A stretch of 64,000 bases of DNA from Phylloscopus collybita (lineage: Eukaryota > Chordata > Aves > Passeriformes > Phylloscopidae): assembly GCA_027886175.1 (NCBI GenBank), contig JAJNNQ010000011.1, positions 3,720,001 through 3,784,000 of the forward strand, given 5' to 3'. Below, in pieces: positions 21,659 through 32,693 of the stretch (within the stretch, counting starts at the first letter, position 1; each line of letters begins with the position of its first letter). Below the pieces are notes generated by a model. It worked only from the letters and a program-made list of their open reading frames with translations, was not told the origin of the DNA and did not search any database. The position numbers and the translations under genes are program-made.

Positions 21659-22290
21659 TGTCTTGGGTTATGGAACCAAAAATGTGGATTCTATTTCATT
21701 TGTTGAAAGCAGCTGGGGAGATGTTTTTCTTTATCTCTTGTAACTCCAGGGGGGAGGGGGGCTGATGCTTTCTGATAACGGGCCAGCTGTTCAAACCAGG
21801 TGGGGCAGTGTTTCTTATCTCTTTCACCACCCGTCCACCCTCCAGGGGATATCTTCTGCTGATGGGCCATGCAGGCTCAGCAGTGACAGGACACATTCCA
21901 TCATCCCATTGGGAGATGCTCCACCCAGTGTGGGAGGAGCCAACCATTCCTACCTGGATAAAAACTGAGACGTAGGAACACCAGGGATCTGGTTCCACTG
22001 GATTCCCGGAGGAAGATCAGACCCTTCTCACCATCACTGGGCCCTTTTCTCGCAGGGTCATCTCTGCCCCAACAGCACCACATCTGCCACTCCAGGAGGA
22101 CTGACTGTGGACTGCTCCCAACAGCCTGACCAACAGGGTGTCAGGTTGTAGCTCTGACTCTGTCAGGGTTTCTGGGATTTTTGTTTGTTTCCTTGGGTTT
22201 ATTTTGTCCTCCTACATTTGTATTGTGAATATTCCTAGTCCAGAGCTGTTATTCCTATTCCCAAATCTCTGCCTGAAAGCCCTGTAGTGG
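21659..22290 (+). mobile_element. ERVL-like LTR, copy 1
   Basis: Starts TGTCTTGGGTTATGGAACC and has GGATAAAAACTG as a TATA-type box near 21,955. Related copies: 5,153-5,225 (fragment) and 60,730-61,215. The end is uncertain; the part 22,110-22,290 is repeated at 22,975-23,160. Confidence 0.6.
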
Positions 22291-23160
22291 TGTGTTTGAT
22301 TTTCTCTGTTCAATCTGTGTTCAGACTGTTCATTTGGTGGGTTCCATGTACCCCCGTTGAACCCCCATTGGTTTCACCCCACAGTTGTTTCCCCAGTTCC
22401 AGTTTGATGTCAGTCTCCTGCTCCCCACCCCCAAGGACCTGTCCATCTCACCGAGGCCTCTCCCTGGCTCTAGAAAGTTCCAGGGGAGGCGTGGTGTGGT
22501 AGGCCAGGATGCGAGGAGGTCCCTCCTTCCCCCAGGGATTGGCTCCTGGAGGAGTCTCTCATCCCCAGGGCCACTCCCTGGCCCTCCCTGGTTGCTCCTT
22601 CCCTGATCCTTCCCTGCGCTCCTGCCCCTGTTCAAAGCAGCTGGCACAGGGCACTCTGTGCTCTGCTGAGGCAGACTCCCTGGGCTGAGGCTGCTCCCCT
22701 GAGCCCTCAAGAACCTTCAGTGGCCACTCCTCAGCAGAGTCCTCCTTGATTCTCCTCAGCTCCATCCCAGCTGCCAGCCCTGGAGCTGGGCTGTAAGGAA
22801 CCCCCCGGCTGGGCTCAGTTGCTCAGCCTGCTGAGCTGCACCGCTCGCCTGCAGCCGCTGCCAGGGCTGCCCGGGGCAGGCGAGGGCAGAGACAGCAAGG
22901 CACGGCTCCAGAGCCCTGGGCTGCAAAATTGGAATCGTTTGGAGGGGCTGAGGGGTTCAGCTCTCACTTACTTTTGGACTGCTCCCAACACCCTGACCAA
23001 CAGCGTGTCAGGTTGTAGCTCTGACTGTGTCACGGTTTTCCAGGATTGTTGTTTGTTTATTTGCTTGGTTGGTTGGTTTTGTTTTCTACTACATTTGTAT
23101 TGTGAATATTCCTAGTCCAGAACTCTTCTTCCCATTCCCAAATCTTTGCCTGAAACCCTG
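22291..23160. other. LTR debris, no gene
   Basis: 22,975-23,160 repeats 22,110-22,290 (CTCCCAACA, CTGACCAACAG, TCAGGTTGTAGCTCTGAC), so two LTR ends lie in tandem. The unique part 22,300-22,970 is GC-rich and has open frames up to about 126 codons with no recognisable motif. Confidence 0.5.
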
Positions 23161-24089
23161 AATTGCAAAATGATCATTCCGAGGGGGTGAGGGGTTTCCA
23201 TTCCCCATTCCAAGGGAAACTGCAGCTTTCCCTGGCAGATCCCTGTCTTTCCAACCCAAGCCAAGGGGAGGTGGCAGTGGCTGGTTGGGGGTTGTGGGGA
23301 AGGGGTGGAAAAGTGGGGGATGAGAGGGGGCTGGGAGCCCCAAATTGCCTTGGGAGGGGTCCCACTCCTCCTCCTTTCTAATCCCCGGGATGGAGCCGGG
23401 GCAGGTCGGGCTGGGGCAGCGTTGGGCTCTGGGCCCGGCCTGGGCACCCCCCAGGAGCCCCCTCCTCAAATTCCCCTGGCAGCTCAGAGGGGTCCTGGTG
23501 CCATTTTGGGGTTCACTGGGGGCCGTGTTGGGGTTCAGGTGCCCCCCAAGGAGTCCCCAGAGCGGGTGACACGGGGGGGACACACGGGGGTCCCCATTCC
23601 CGATCCATCCCAGGGCCCGTTCTGCCCCCGCCCCCCCAGGCACGGTCACCCCGCAGGGTCCCCCCAAGTCCCTCCCCAGTGCCCCCCATGAACGGGACTG
23701 GGCTGAACTGGGAAGCTTTCCTGGGAAGACTGGGAGCAGCCGGGCAGGGCCAGAGTGCCAGCGGGGCTGGGGGGACACACGACCCCCCCAAAATCAGCGC
23801 GGGGACAGAGCGGGGGGTCCCGGCCGGGCCCGAGGCCACGGGGAGGGGCTGCGGCTGCTGCTGGCTCAGGAGCTCTGTGGGCAGAGAAAAGGGGGTGACC
23901 ACGGGCTGGGGGGCCCCGGGGGGAGCACACACGCTCCGGGGGAGGGGGGACACCACCCCCGGGACCCCCCCTCACCTTCCTGCGCAGGCAGAAGCCGAGC
24001 CCCAGCGCCGGGAAGACGAAGCCCAACACGAAGCCCCCGATCCCCGTCAGCATCTTGCTGCGGGCGGCGTCCGGCGGCATCTCTGGGGG

Positions 24090-24640
24090 GTCCGCAGGGG
24101 CCAGGACCCCCCAAAACCTCGCACAGACACCCCAGGCCCCTCCAAGCTCCCTCCCAGTCTCCCCCAGCCCACCCAGGACCCCCTGAAACCTCCTCCCAAT
24201 CCCTTCCCGGTCTCCCCAGGACCCCCCAAAGCCCCTCCTGTCCCTCTCAGGATCCCACAGCGCCCTCCCAGTTGCCCCCCAGGACCCCCAAAGCCTCTCC
24301 CAGTCCCTTCCCAGCCCCTCCAGGACTCACCCAGACCCCTCCCAGTCTCTTCCCAGCACAACCAACCTCATCCCAGCCCCGCTTTCCCATCCCCCAGCTC
24401 CTCCCAGCCCCTCCAGGCTCACTCCCATCCCTCCCAGTCACACCCAGCACCCCCAAACTCCCTCCCAGCGCCCCCCAGCACCCCCGGAACCCCATCCCAC
24501 CCTCCCCAGTCCCCTCCAAACTCCTGCTCCGCCCTTCCACAGCCCCCAGCCCCTCTCCCAGTTCCAACCGGGCTCTCCCCAGCTCCCTCCCAGTTGCTCC
24601 CAGCACATCCCAGTGCCTCTGCCGGCCCGGCCAGCGGCTC
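24090..24640. repeat. CTCCCAG-rich minisatellite in MHC intron 3
   Basis: Irregular units of CTCCCAGTCCC, CCCAGCCCCTCC and CCAGGACCCCC fill the intron between exons 3 and 4. A different ACTGGGA-type repeat lies at 24,930-25,080 and 25,220-25,300. Long open frames across it are by-products of the repeat. Confidence 0.75.
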
Positions 24641-25142
24641 CCCCGTGCCCCAGTGCCGGCTCCGGGGCTGCTCCAGGCTGACGTGCTCCACCTGGCAGCT
24701 GGAGGTGACCCCGCGGGGCCGGGGGGGCGTTTCCAGCAGCACCAGCAGCTGGTGGCTCCAGTCCCCGTTGGGCACCACGGCGGTGGCCACCACGTGCCCC
24801 GAGAGCTCCTGCTGGCCCTGGAACCACCTCAGCCGGCTCTGGGCAGGGGAGAAATCCATCCCGGAGCAGAGCAGGCGGCCGGGGCCGGGCTGGGAGCTCG
24901 AGGGCAGCAGCGAGATGGAAACGCTGGGGGGCATTGGGAGAGAGAGGGGACAGACTGGGATCAGCTGGGGGGAACTGGGAGAGAGAGGGGACAGACTGGG
25001 ATCAGCTGGGGGAACTGGGAGAGAGAGGGGAGGGGCGGTGTGGGCATGGGAGGGACTGGGAATGGACTGGGATGAACTGGGAATGAAGCGCGCGGCGCTG
25101 GGAGGCCGAGTCCCGCGCGGGGCGCTCGGCGCTGCGGGTCTG

Positions 25143-25184
25143 CCTGGCAACTGATGAGTCATCAGCAACTCGCGCTCTGATTGG
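25143..25184 (+). promoter_or_regulatory. MHC class II X1-X2-Y promoter module
   Basis: X1-like CCTGGCAACTGATG (25,143-25,156), overlapped by a palindromic X2-like TGATGAGTCATCA (25,152-25,164), then a Y box CTGATTGG (25,177-25,184). Order and spacing match class II promoters bound by RFX, CREB/ATF and NF-Y with CIITA. It points to the right on plus, whereas the pseudogene exons on either side (24.6-24.9 and 25.4-25.55 kb) are on minus. I could not identify an S box or a signal-peptide exon 1. Confidence 0.75.
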
Positions 25185-25552
25185 CTGAGACGCCTCAGCT
25201 CCACACACGGCCGGGATGGACACGCGGGGTGGAACTGGGAGATACTGGGATGGACTGGGATGATGTGGGATGGACTGGGAGGTCCCGGGGATGGGCCCAG
25301 GGAGGGCTGAGGGCTCTGGGGTGATTCCCAGAGAGGGTTTGAGGGGCTCCAGGGTCATTGCCAGGGCAGGGCCCGAGGGGACGCGCTCTGCCCCACGCTC
25401 ACCTCTGCGCTCCACCAGGAACGGGGCGATCCCCTCGGAGTTGTGGGGGCAGAGCCTGTCCGCTTGACCCCGTTTGTACTCCAGTGTTTCCGGTTGGTTG
25501 TTCCAGTACCGGGCCTGTTTGTCCCCAAAGGGGGTGTCCCCTACGTAGTCCT

Positions 25553-25720
25553 ATCTGTGCAGGAAGGTGAGGGGGGGTCCCGGGTGTCGTGTCCCCCCTC
25601 CCCAAGAGCGTGTGTCAGCCCGGGGTCACCCCCTTTTCTCTGCCCACAGAGCTCCTGAGGCAGCAGCAGCTGCAGCCCCTCCCTGTGGCCTCGGGCCCGG
25701 CCGGACCCCCCGCTCTGTCC
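25553..25720 (+). pseudogene. MHC class II beta 3' fragment, plus strand
   Basis: The last bases of exon 4 (CTGTGCAGGAAG), donor GTGAGG, the short intron, acceptor CCCACAG and exon 5 (Ser-Ser-stop at 25,650-25,658) match the minus-strand copy at 23,984-23,840. It abuts the exon 2 fragment of opposite strand at about 25,553, a rearrangement breakpoint, and is cut on the right by an LTR at 25,722. Confidence 0.85.
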
Positions 25721-25721
25721 C

Positions 25722-28700
25722 TGTTGTGGTGTGTTTTTATTGTGTTTCCAATTGCAGCTCAGTTTTAATGGTCAGTTTTGTACCCCCCTATTTTTTGTAT
25801 TGTTACAGTATATTTTATCCCTAATGGATTGTTCCTTTCCCCCTGTATTGTTGGTTCTGCCCTGGTTGTCTGTCTTCCCTAGACCTGCCCTTCCCTCCTC
25901 CTACAGAATTGTCAATCCTTCCCTCACCCTGCCCCTTCTTCCTGACCCTTCCCTGTCAATCCCCCAACCTTTGACGCCCCAGTGGTTGGTTTAAACTGTT
26001 CCCTCCCCTTGTGTTCTTTCATTGCTCTGTGCATTGTACTCCCCGCCTTATGTTCCTCCCCCATGTCACCCTCATTGGTTGGAAATTGTATCCTCTCCCC
26101 AGACCTCCCCCACTTATCAGCCCCTGCAAGCCCAGGTTCTGTGCCTTTTTCTGTGCCTGACCCTCTGGGCAATAAACACCTTTGGAAATCCCACAGAAGG
26201 CCTCTCCCTGTCCCTTGTCCCTGCCCTGGACGCGTGCCACCTGTGCTATAGAGCAGCTGTGCCCTGCAGCTGCACCCCGGATTGCCTGGCTTTCTGGGGG
26301 CAGCCCACTCCTGGCGCCGGTGCCGGGAGCTGGCTGGGCTGAAGGACACCGGCATCACGTCCTATCCCCATATCTTTGCCGGAGAGCCCCTGAATTTTCT
26401 GAGTTATAATAATTTGGAGGGATGGAATTTGCATTCTTCACTCCAAGGGAGTCTCTGGCTTTCCCTGGCACACACCTGTCTTTCAAACTAACACCTTTCT
26501 CTGAGTTAGTTACAATGTAAAAGTCAGTTATAATAGAAAAGTTAGCTATAATAGTTATACTATAAAAGCATTTCAGCATTGAGCATTGTGTATTTTAATA
26601 TGTTGCCAAGGCCTATGATATAAAATCAATTTATTACGCTGCCTTTTCTGTTGGCTATGCAGTGTACACGCAAACTGATAGATTGTGTTATACCAGAGAG
26701 CAGCTGGAAGGAACTATAAATTGCACTGTATCAAAATAATTGTGATCAATGACAACGTGCAAAAGCTGACATGTGAATGCAGAAGGCAATATTGTATTGT
26801 CATTAATATTCTTTACATTGTCATTTATAACCGCCTCTGCTTCAGGCACCAAGGGGGCTCATTCACCCCCTGCCCCTGCATCCCTGAGAGCCCTCAAGTG
26901 CCCCTGAGTGTCCCCGAGTGTCTCTGTGTGTTACCTGAGTGTCCCTGAGTGTCCCCAGTGAGGTCACCGCAGGAATTCCCATCAGGATTTTGAACAGTTT
27001 CAATGAAAATCTCCAGAACATTCCCGAATTTTGTCTCAAACACCATGCAGGGAGAGGGTAGGGGACAAGTGACAGCAGCCATGTTCCCGATGATGCCATC
27101 ACCCCAATGATGTCCCCAAGCTGTTAAGAATGGGGCCAGCAGAGCAGCTCCTTTGAAAAGGCCTTTATTGAAAAACAGCGCTGGGTGGGGGCCCGAGGGG
27201 TCGCGCACACGGCCACTGCTCCCGCTGGACGGCGCCGAGGAGGACACGGCAGAGCTGGGGCTCCCGTCCCCACCAGAGTCCCTGGGAAGTCACTTGTAGG
27301 GTCGTGGTCCGGGGCTGTCACACTGGCCCGGTACTGTCCGGTCATGGCGAGGAGTCGGAGGTCTTTAGTTGGTAGCCGGATGTTCACCACTGTTCTCCTC
27401 AGCTGAAGAAGTCACTTTCAGTCTTTGGTGTTGTAATGGCTCGTTGTCTTTGGGGTCTTTACCCTGAAATATTGTCCCATCGTTCCCTGGTGTCTCCTCA
27501 TTTGCATCTGCGCCATCTTGGGGAGCAGTGGCAGTGGTTCCCGACGGGAAATGGATTCCGGTGTACAATGGAAGGGGATCAATGGAGTGAAATCATCAAT
27601 AACAGGTAAGTAATTAACGTCCTTTAACATGAACAGGTGTTGTGGTGTGCCTTTAAGGTTTTCAAGGTGGGCTCCCTTTTGGAGATTCTTCCCCTCCCCC
27701 GGGGTAGGTTTTTCCCAGCCAACCCTGAGGGAATGATTATAATACACCGGGTTTACCAAGCAACCTGAGATTCTGCAGGGGCTGCCCATCGAAGGAATTG
27801 GCCCTGGCAGAGAGGGCCCACCCCTCCTCACAGGTGATTTGACCTTTAGGCTGCCCTTTAGCCCTCGGGTCACGCCCTGTCCCTCTCTGGTAGGTAGGCT
27901 GTGTGCCCTCCCCCTTCCCCCTCTCCCAGGTGAAAACCCAGCACAGGCACATGGTCGGGGTTCTGCTCAGGGCAGTCACACGGTTCAGAAGTGCTGCTGT
28001 AACTGGAATAAAATCTCTGGACAAGACTCCTGAGGCAGATCCGTTTCCTTTCTCCACTGATTCATCCAACCCCTCTGAAGGAGCCATGCAGGATTCATCT
28101 TGCTACATTTACCCTGGGTCCTACGCTGCCTGAAACAAGCCTGGACTTGTCCGAGGGGTCTGTGCCTGTGTTAGCAGTGCAGGGAGAGGATCCTTTTGGG
28201 ACTCTTATAAATGCACATTTTAGAGCTGGCTTTTTGAAAATACTGAAATGAATGTTATACATATAGTGTAAGAAGGTTGTACAGTATTTCCTTTTATTTG
28301 TGGAATTTAAAAATGTAATGAAGGTATATTTTCAGATTGTAACAAAGTAGAGATGGGGGTTGTTTTTGGGTTTTTTTTTAACTCCTCAACTAGATAGAAG
28401 ACAGAAGGGCCATCTGGAATTACTGAACTAAAGATTTCTGATAAAGAACAATTAAGCCTTTGAGAGTTTGAACCTTCAGAAGACAGATTTACAACATCCA
28501 TCTAGACTGCGTCGTATCCCACAGGTAAACTGTATGCTTAGGGGGGTCTTGAAACCAAAATGAATATTTGAATCATGCATTAGCTTCTTTAAATATGTAA
28601 CACCAAGACTTTTACACACCAAAGAATTTAGAATGGGCGGTGTGTTGCTTTGCACCCTCAGTTGAGAAGCTATCATCTTTTGTCTCCTTATTGTCTATTT

Positions 28701-29252
28701 TTATTCTATTTTCTTTTTATGAAACCTATAAAAGGTTATTTTTCACACTGCTGGGACATCTTGCTGGCCCAGCTTGCTGCTGCCGAGAGTCCTGCAGGGG
28801 CCCTGGGATGGGCAGCCCCAGGGCTCTGGGAAGCAAAGCCTCTCCTCCATCCCTTCCCGTCCCGGACAAAGCCGCCATCACCGCGCGCTCCCCGAGCCCG
28901 CGCCACAGCGCCCCCTGCAGCCGCGGGGGGATCATCGCACCTGCCCTGCCCACCGGGAGCCACCAGCGCCCCTGCCGGCTGTGCCCGGAACTGCACCCCA
29001 GGGGAAAGTGCCGCGCTCAGGGAAGCTGTTCCTGGGCTCCTGGTTCTGTTTGTTATCAATGCTGTGGGTGGTGGGGTTTGTTTGCCTGGTTATACACACC
29101 AGGAAAGAACTGGGATTCCTGTCCCCATAGCTGTGCCTGAGAGCCCCTGAATTTTCAAAATTATAATAATTCAGAGGGAGGGAGTTTACATTCTCCATTC
29201 CGAGGGAGTCTCCATCTCTCCCTGGCACACACCTGCCTTTCAAACTAAGACA
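25722..29252 (+). repeat. Segmental duplication D, copy 2
   Basis: Direct copy of 5,226-8,892. It starts exactly at the first base of the LTR TGTTGTGGTG, here joined to MHC sequence and in copy 1 joined to another LTR. It has the empty site of the nested LTR of copy 1. It includes an LTR end at 29,252 (TTTCAAACTAAGACA) and the poly-A signal of the unassigned minus unit at 27,169-27,164. No intact gene. Confidence 0.9.
26490..27120 (-). pseudogene. Truncated 3' tail of the helical-protein family, copy 2
   Basis: Same truncated tail as 6,290-6,905, with the same breakpoint. The AT-rich flank begins with the CTCTGAGTTAGTTACAAT sequence that also lies 3' of the two longer members at 29,255 and 31,083. 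Confidence 0.65.
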
Positions 29253-29254
29253 AC

Positions 29255-30482
29255 AGCATTCTCTGAATTAGTTTAATATAAAAGTTTGTTATAATAGTTA
29301 AAATATAAAAGCATGTTAGCATTGTGCAGTCTCTATTTTAATATTTTGCTAAGGCCTACAATACTATATTGATTTATTACACTGCCATTTCTGTCAGCTA
29401 TGCAGTGCTCACATAAACTGATAGATAGTGTTATACCAAAAAGTTATACCAAAACCAACTGAAAGGAATTATAAATTGCACCATATCAAAATTATTGGGA
29501 TCAATAACAACGTGCAAAAGCTTATACAGGAATGTGAAAGCCGATATTGTATTGTCATTGATATTGTCATTGATTTTGTCATTGATATTGTCATTTATAA
29601 CCCAGCTCTGCTGCCTCTTCTGCAAGGCATTGAGGGGGCTTATTCAGCCCCTGCCCCTGCATCCCTGCGTGTTCCCAAGTGTCCCTGAGCATCCTGGACT
29701 GTCTCCAAGGGTCCCTGAGTAGTCCTGACTATCCCTGAATGTCCCTGAGTGACAATATGTGTTCTTGTGTGTCCCCAAGTGTCCACAGTGACATCACCAC
29801 AAGAATCAGGATTTGGAACAGTTTCAATGAAAATTTCCAGAAGATTCCCCAAATTTGTCTCAAACACCGTGCAGGGAGGGAGGAGAGGATCCGTGACACC
29901 ACTGTGGTCCCCAATGGCGTCACCGCCACAACAACGGGACGTCGCTGTGCCTGCAGCAGCCTCGGGATGTCCTCGATGGCTCTTTGGCACCGCTCGGCCA
30001 CCGCGTGGCCACCGGGGCTGTCAAGGGGACTCACAAGGAGGGCATGGATGTCCCCAAGTATCCCCAGCAGATGATGTGTGGTCAGACGGGCGCTGGCCTC
30101 CCACAGCCACTCGGTCTCAGCCACCACGGCCACCAAGGCATCAGGAACATCAGCAGAAGCCTCCCCTGTCTCCTCCAGGGCAGCCCCGATGTCCCTGAGC
30201 TGGCACAGCAGCTCCCAGGGGAACAGGGTGGCTTTGGCACATGTCGCCTCCAAGTGCCATAGCAGCCCCAGGACCACCTTCGGCTGCGCATACCTGGTGT
30301 CTGCGCCCTCCCAGCCCTCGTGGAGCTCGGTGGCCTCCCTGGCCAGCCGGTCCCTGTGCTCTGTGAGCGTGGCCACTGACTCCTGCCGGGCGCTGGCCGC
30401 GGCTCTCACATGGGCATGGGCCGAGGTGGCCCCCGGGGCAGCCTCGAGGGCGGCCAAGGCCTGGCACAGGGAGGTGACATCG
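29255..30482 (-). pseudogene. Helical-protein family member 1, partial, no clean end
   Basis: I do not recognise the family. The minus frame from 30,482 (after a CTCCCTGTAG acceptor) to about 29,940 aligns with the neighbour at 31,294-32,693: SDVTSLCQALA, EWLWEASARLT, a GG motif, CQRAIEDIPRLL. It is Ala/Leu/Glu-rich and should be mainly alpha-helical. The first two helices and the acidic tract of the neighbour are missing. After EDIPRLL the frame has no stop until 29,729 and reads into what is 3' UTR in the neighbour. Truncated at both ends in effect, it is probably a pseudogene, though an alternative 5' exon near 30.55-30.64 kb cannot be excluded. Confidence 0.5.
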
Positions 30483-31082
30483 CTACAGGGAGGGGACAGG
30501 GCACAGGGCACAAGAGCCTCTGTTCCAGGAGCCTCTCCAGGCCCCAGCTCCACTGCAGGGGCTGCGGGTGCGGATTTTGGGGGGTCCCGGTGCCCCCCCG
30601 GGCGGGGTCAGTGCTCAGCAGCGGGGCCATGATCGGGGGTGGTGGGGGCTGCCGGGGACACCCCCGGCCCCCCAAATCACTGCCGGGGGTGAAAAACAAA
30701 GCTCACTCTTTGGAATTGTTACAAGTTTAACCAGGGATGGAGAAGGGACAATATCCAGGGCTGGGGTGTTTTAGAACAATGTTCTCTGTGCACGGCTCCA
30801 TTGCTGGGGCACACACACATCCGTGAGTTCGGGCATCATTCCAACATTCCTGTGAGCTTTGGATGTTCCAGGAACTCTCTTGTTTGGTTCCAACCTCTGA
30901 CTTGTCTGCAGGACATCCCATAAATCAGATCCATATATTTGATTTCATCTCCTGGTCCCACCCTGTTGTTCCACAATCAAGAATCAATAAATTCTTCTCC
31001 GGCTTCTGTTTCTGTTTCTTTAGTTTCTGTCACTGTTATCACCAGCCTGCAGGTGTGGGAAATGACAGAATTGTTTTACACC

Positions 31083-31293
31083 ATTCTCTGAGTCGGTTAT
31101 AATATAAAAGTCAGTTAAAATTGTTACATTACAAAAGCATTTTAGCATTTGTGCAGTCTCCATTTCAGTATTTTGCTAATGCCTAGGATATAAAATCGAT
31201 TTATCACGCTGCCATTTCTGTCAGTGCCACATAAACTGTCTCCAACACCGCGGGGTGAGGGGACAAGTGGCACCAGCGATGTTCCTGATGATG
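31083..31293 (-). other. 3' flank of helical-protein member 2
   Basis: Shares the AT-rich sequence found at 6,290, 26,490 and 29,255, placing all four loci in one family and one orientation. I see no clear AATAAA close to the stop. Confidence 0.5.
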
Positions 31294-32693
31294 TCACTGC
31301 CCTGACGATGCCACAGTGGTGACACCACTGATCTCCAGCAGCCTCGGGATGTCCTCTTTGGCTCTTTGGCACAGCTTGGCCACCGTGCGGCCACGGGGGC
31401 CACCAGGGCCACCGGAGTCACCACAGGGACTGGAGAGGAGGAAGTCGATTTCCCCAAGTGCCACCAGCAGGTGATCCAGGGTCAGGCGGGCGCTGGCCTC
31501 CCACAGCTGCTCAGACTCGGCCACCTCGACCATGAAGTCCTTGAGGTCATCGGGGGACGCCTCCTCTGTCCCCCCCTTCCAGGTGTCCTCAATGTACCAG
31601 AGCTGGTCGTACAGCTCCCAGGAGAACTCCCAGGCTTCTGCACAGGCATTTGCCAAGCGCCCCAGCAGCTCCAGGGCCTCCTCCACTCGCTGTTCCCTCA
31701 AGGTGGCCGGCCCCACCTGCCTGGTGGCCACCACAGGCTCTTCCCTGGCCTTGGTGGCCACTACCACGGGGACATCATGTGCGGCCACCACTGAGGCCAG
31801 GGCCACCGACGGCTGCCGGGCCACGGCCACCAGGTTGTCCCCAGCTGTCCCCGAGCAGGGGGGGGGGGGGGTCTCGTCCCGCAGGTCCCTGGCCAGGCTG
31901 GTGGCAGTGGCCTCGGCAGTGTTCTCGTTGGTGTCCTCATCGGTGTCCTCGTCGTCGGTGTCCTTGTCCTCCCAGGTGTCAAGGATCACCTCTGCCTCAC
32001 AGCCCAGCTGGTGCCACTTATCCTGGAGCACACCCATCGACTCCCGCCAGGCTCTGCCCGCAGCTCTCACATCGGCCCAGGTGGCCCCCGGGGTGTCCCT
32101 GAGGGTGGCCAGGGCCTGGCTCAGGGGGGTGACACCGCGCTGGCCCAGGGAGGTGATGTCACCGTGGTCCAGGGCGTCCCGGAGGCTCCAGATGAATTCC
32201 CTCAGGTCTGTGTGCAGGGACTCTGGGTACAGGAGCGGCCAGGAGCTCTTTCCTGGCGCGGTCACGGTGGCTGCCAGCTCGCCCAGGGTGGCCACCACGT
32301 CCACCTGTGCCTCCAGCACCTGGGGAGGGGACAGGGGAGGTGGTGAGGACCTCGTGGCACTTGTGGCCTCCTGGGGTAGCCCCGGTGCCCTCCGGGGTCC
32401 CCTTTGTCCCCTCCCTGGAGAGCTCAGCTGTCCCTTCTGTCCCTTTGTGACCTCCTTGTCCCCCCCGTCCAACCCCCGCTGTCCCCTCTGCCACCCCGAC
32501 CCCTCCTGCCACCCTCCCGCTGTCCCCGCCTCACTGCCACCCTCGGTCTCCTCCACCCCTCTGTCACCTCCCCGCTTTCTCCCACGCCTTCCTGTCCCCT
32601 TTGTGACCCCCTGTCCCCTCTGCCACCCCCCGTGTCCCCCCTGTCCCCTTCCGCCCCCTCGCGCCGGGATTGTCGCACCTCGTGGGGCCACAT
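31294..32693 (-). CDS. Helical-protein family member 2: two exons, 349 residues, unknown function
   Basis: Exon 1 is ATG TGG CCC CAC GAG (32,693-32,679) with donor GTGCGA; exon 2 (32,328-31,294) starts after CCTCCCCAG and reads VLEAQVDVVATLGELA. No signal peptide or membrane segment is seen. The order is: N-terminal helices, DLREFIWSLRDALD, GATWADVRAAGRAW, an Asp/Glu/Thr/Asn tract near residues 122-150, a proline run, then a second helical half with REQRVEEALELLGRLA, EQLWEASARLT and CQRAKEDIPRLLE. A run of 14 C in the coding strand (31,871-31,858) encodes the prolines and is a slippage risk. A longer frame upstream exists but belongs to intron and repeat. No homologue outside this window is known to me. 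Confidence 0.6.

Larger units (their letters stand above)
23866..25555 (-). pseudogene. MHC class II beta-chain pseudogene (exons 2 part, 3, 4, 5)
   Basis: An intact relative would present peptides at the cell surface. On minus: exon 2 3' half at 25,555-25,403 (QARYWNNQPE, CPHNSEG, donor GTGAGC); exon 3, the beta-2 Ig domain, at 24,933-24,649 (Cys in LLCSGMDF, WFQGQQELSGHVV, NGDW, CQVEHVSLEQP); exon 4, transmembrane, at 24,082-23,976 (LTGIGGFVLGFVF, then CLRRK); exon 5 at 23,874-23,866, adding only Ser-Ser-stop. Exon 1 and the 5' half of exon 2 are missing. The acceptor before exon 3 is AA where AG is expected and its donor is GC. FSP stands where FYP is usual. All frames that remain are open, so decay is recent or the breaks came first. 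Confidence 0.85.

Noticed and set aside
23679..25154. 491-codon proline-rich plus-strand frame
   Set aside because: It is the reverse of MHC exons and of the CTCCCAG minisatellite.
29540..29610. ATTGTCATTGAT tandem as a regulatory array
   Set aside because: A short simple repeat in the 3' flank of a decayed gene; no further support.
31294..32693. Assignment of the helical protein to a known coiled-coil, apolipoprotein or death-fold family
   Set aside because: Only general helix composition agrees; no diagnostic motif was seen.
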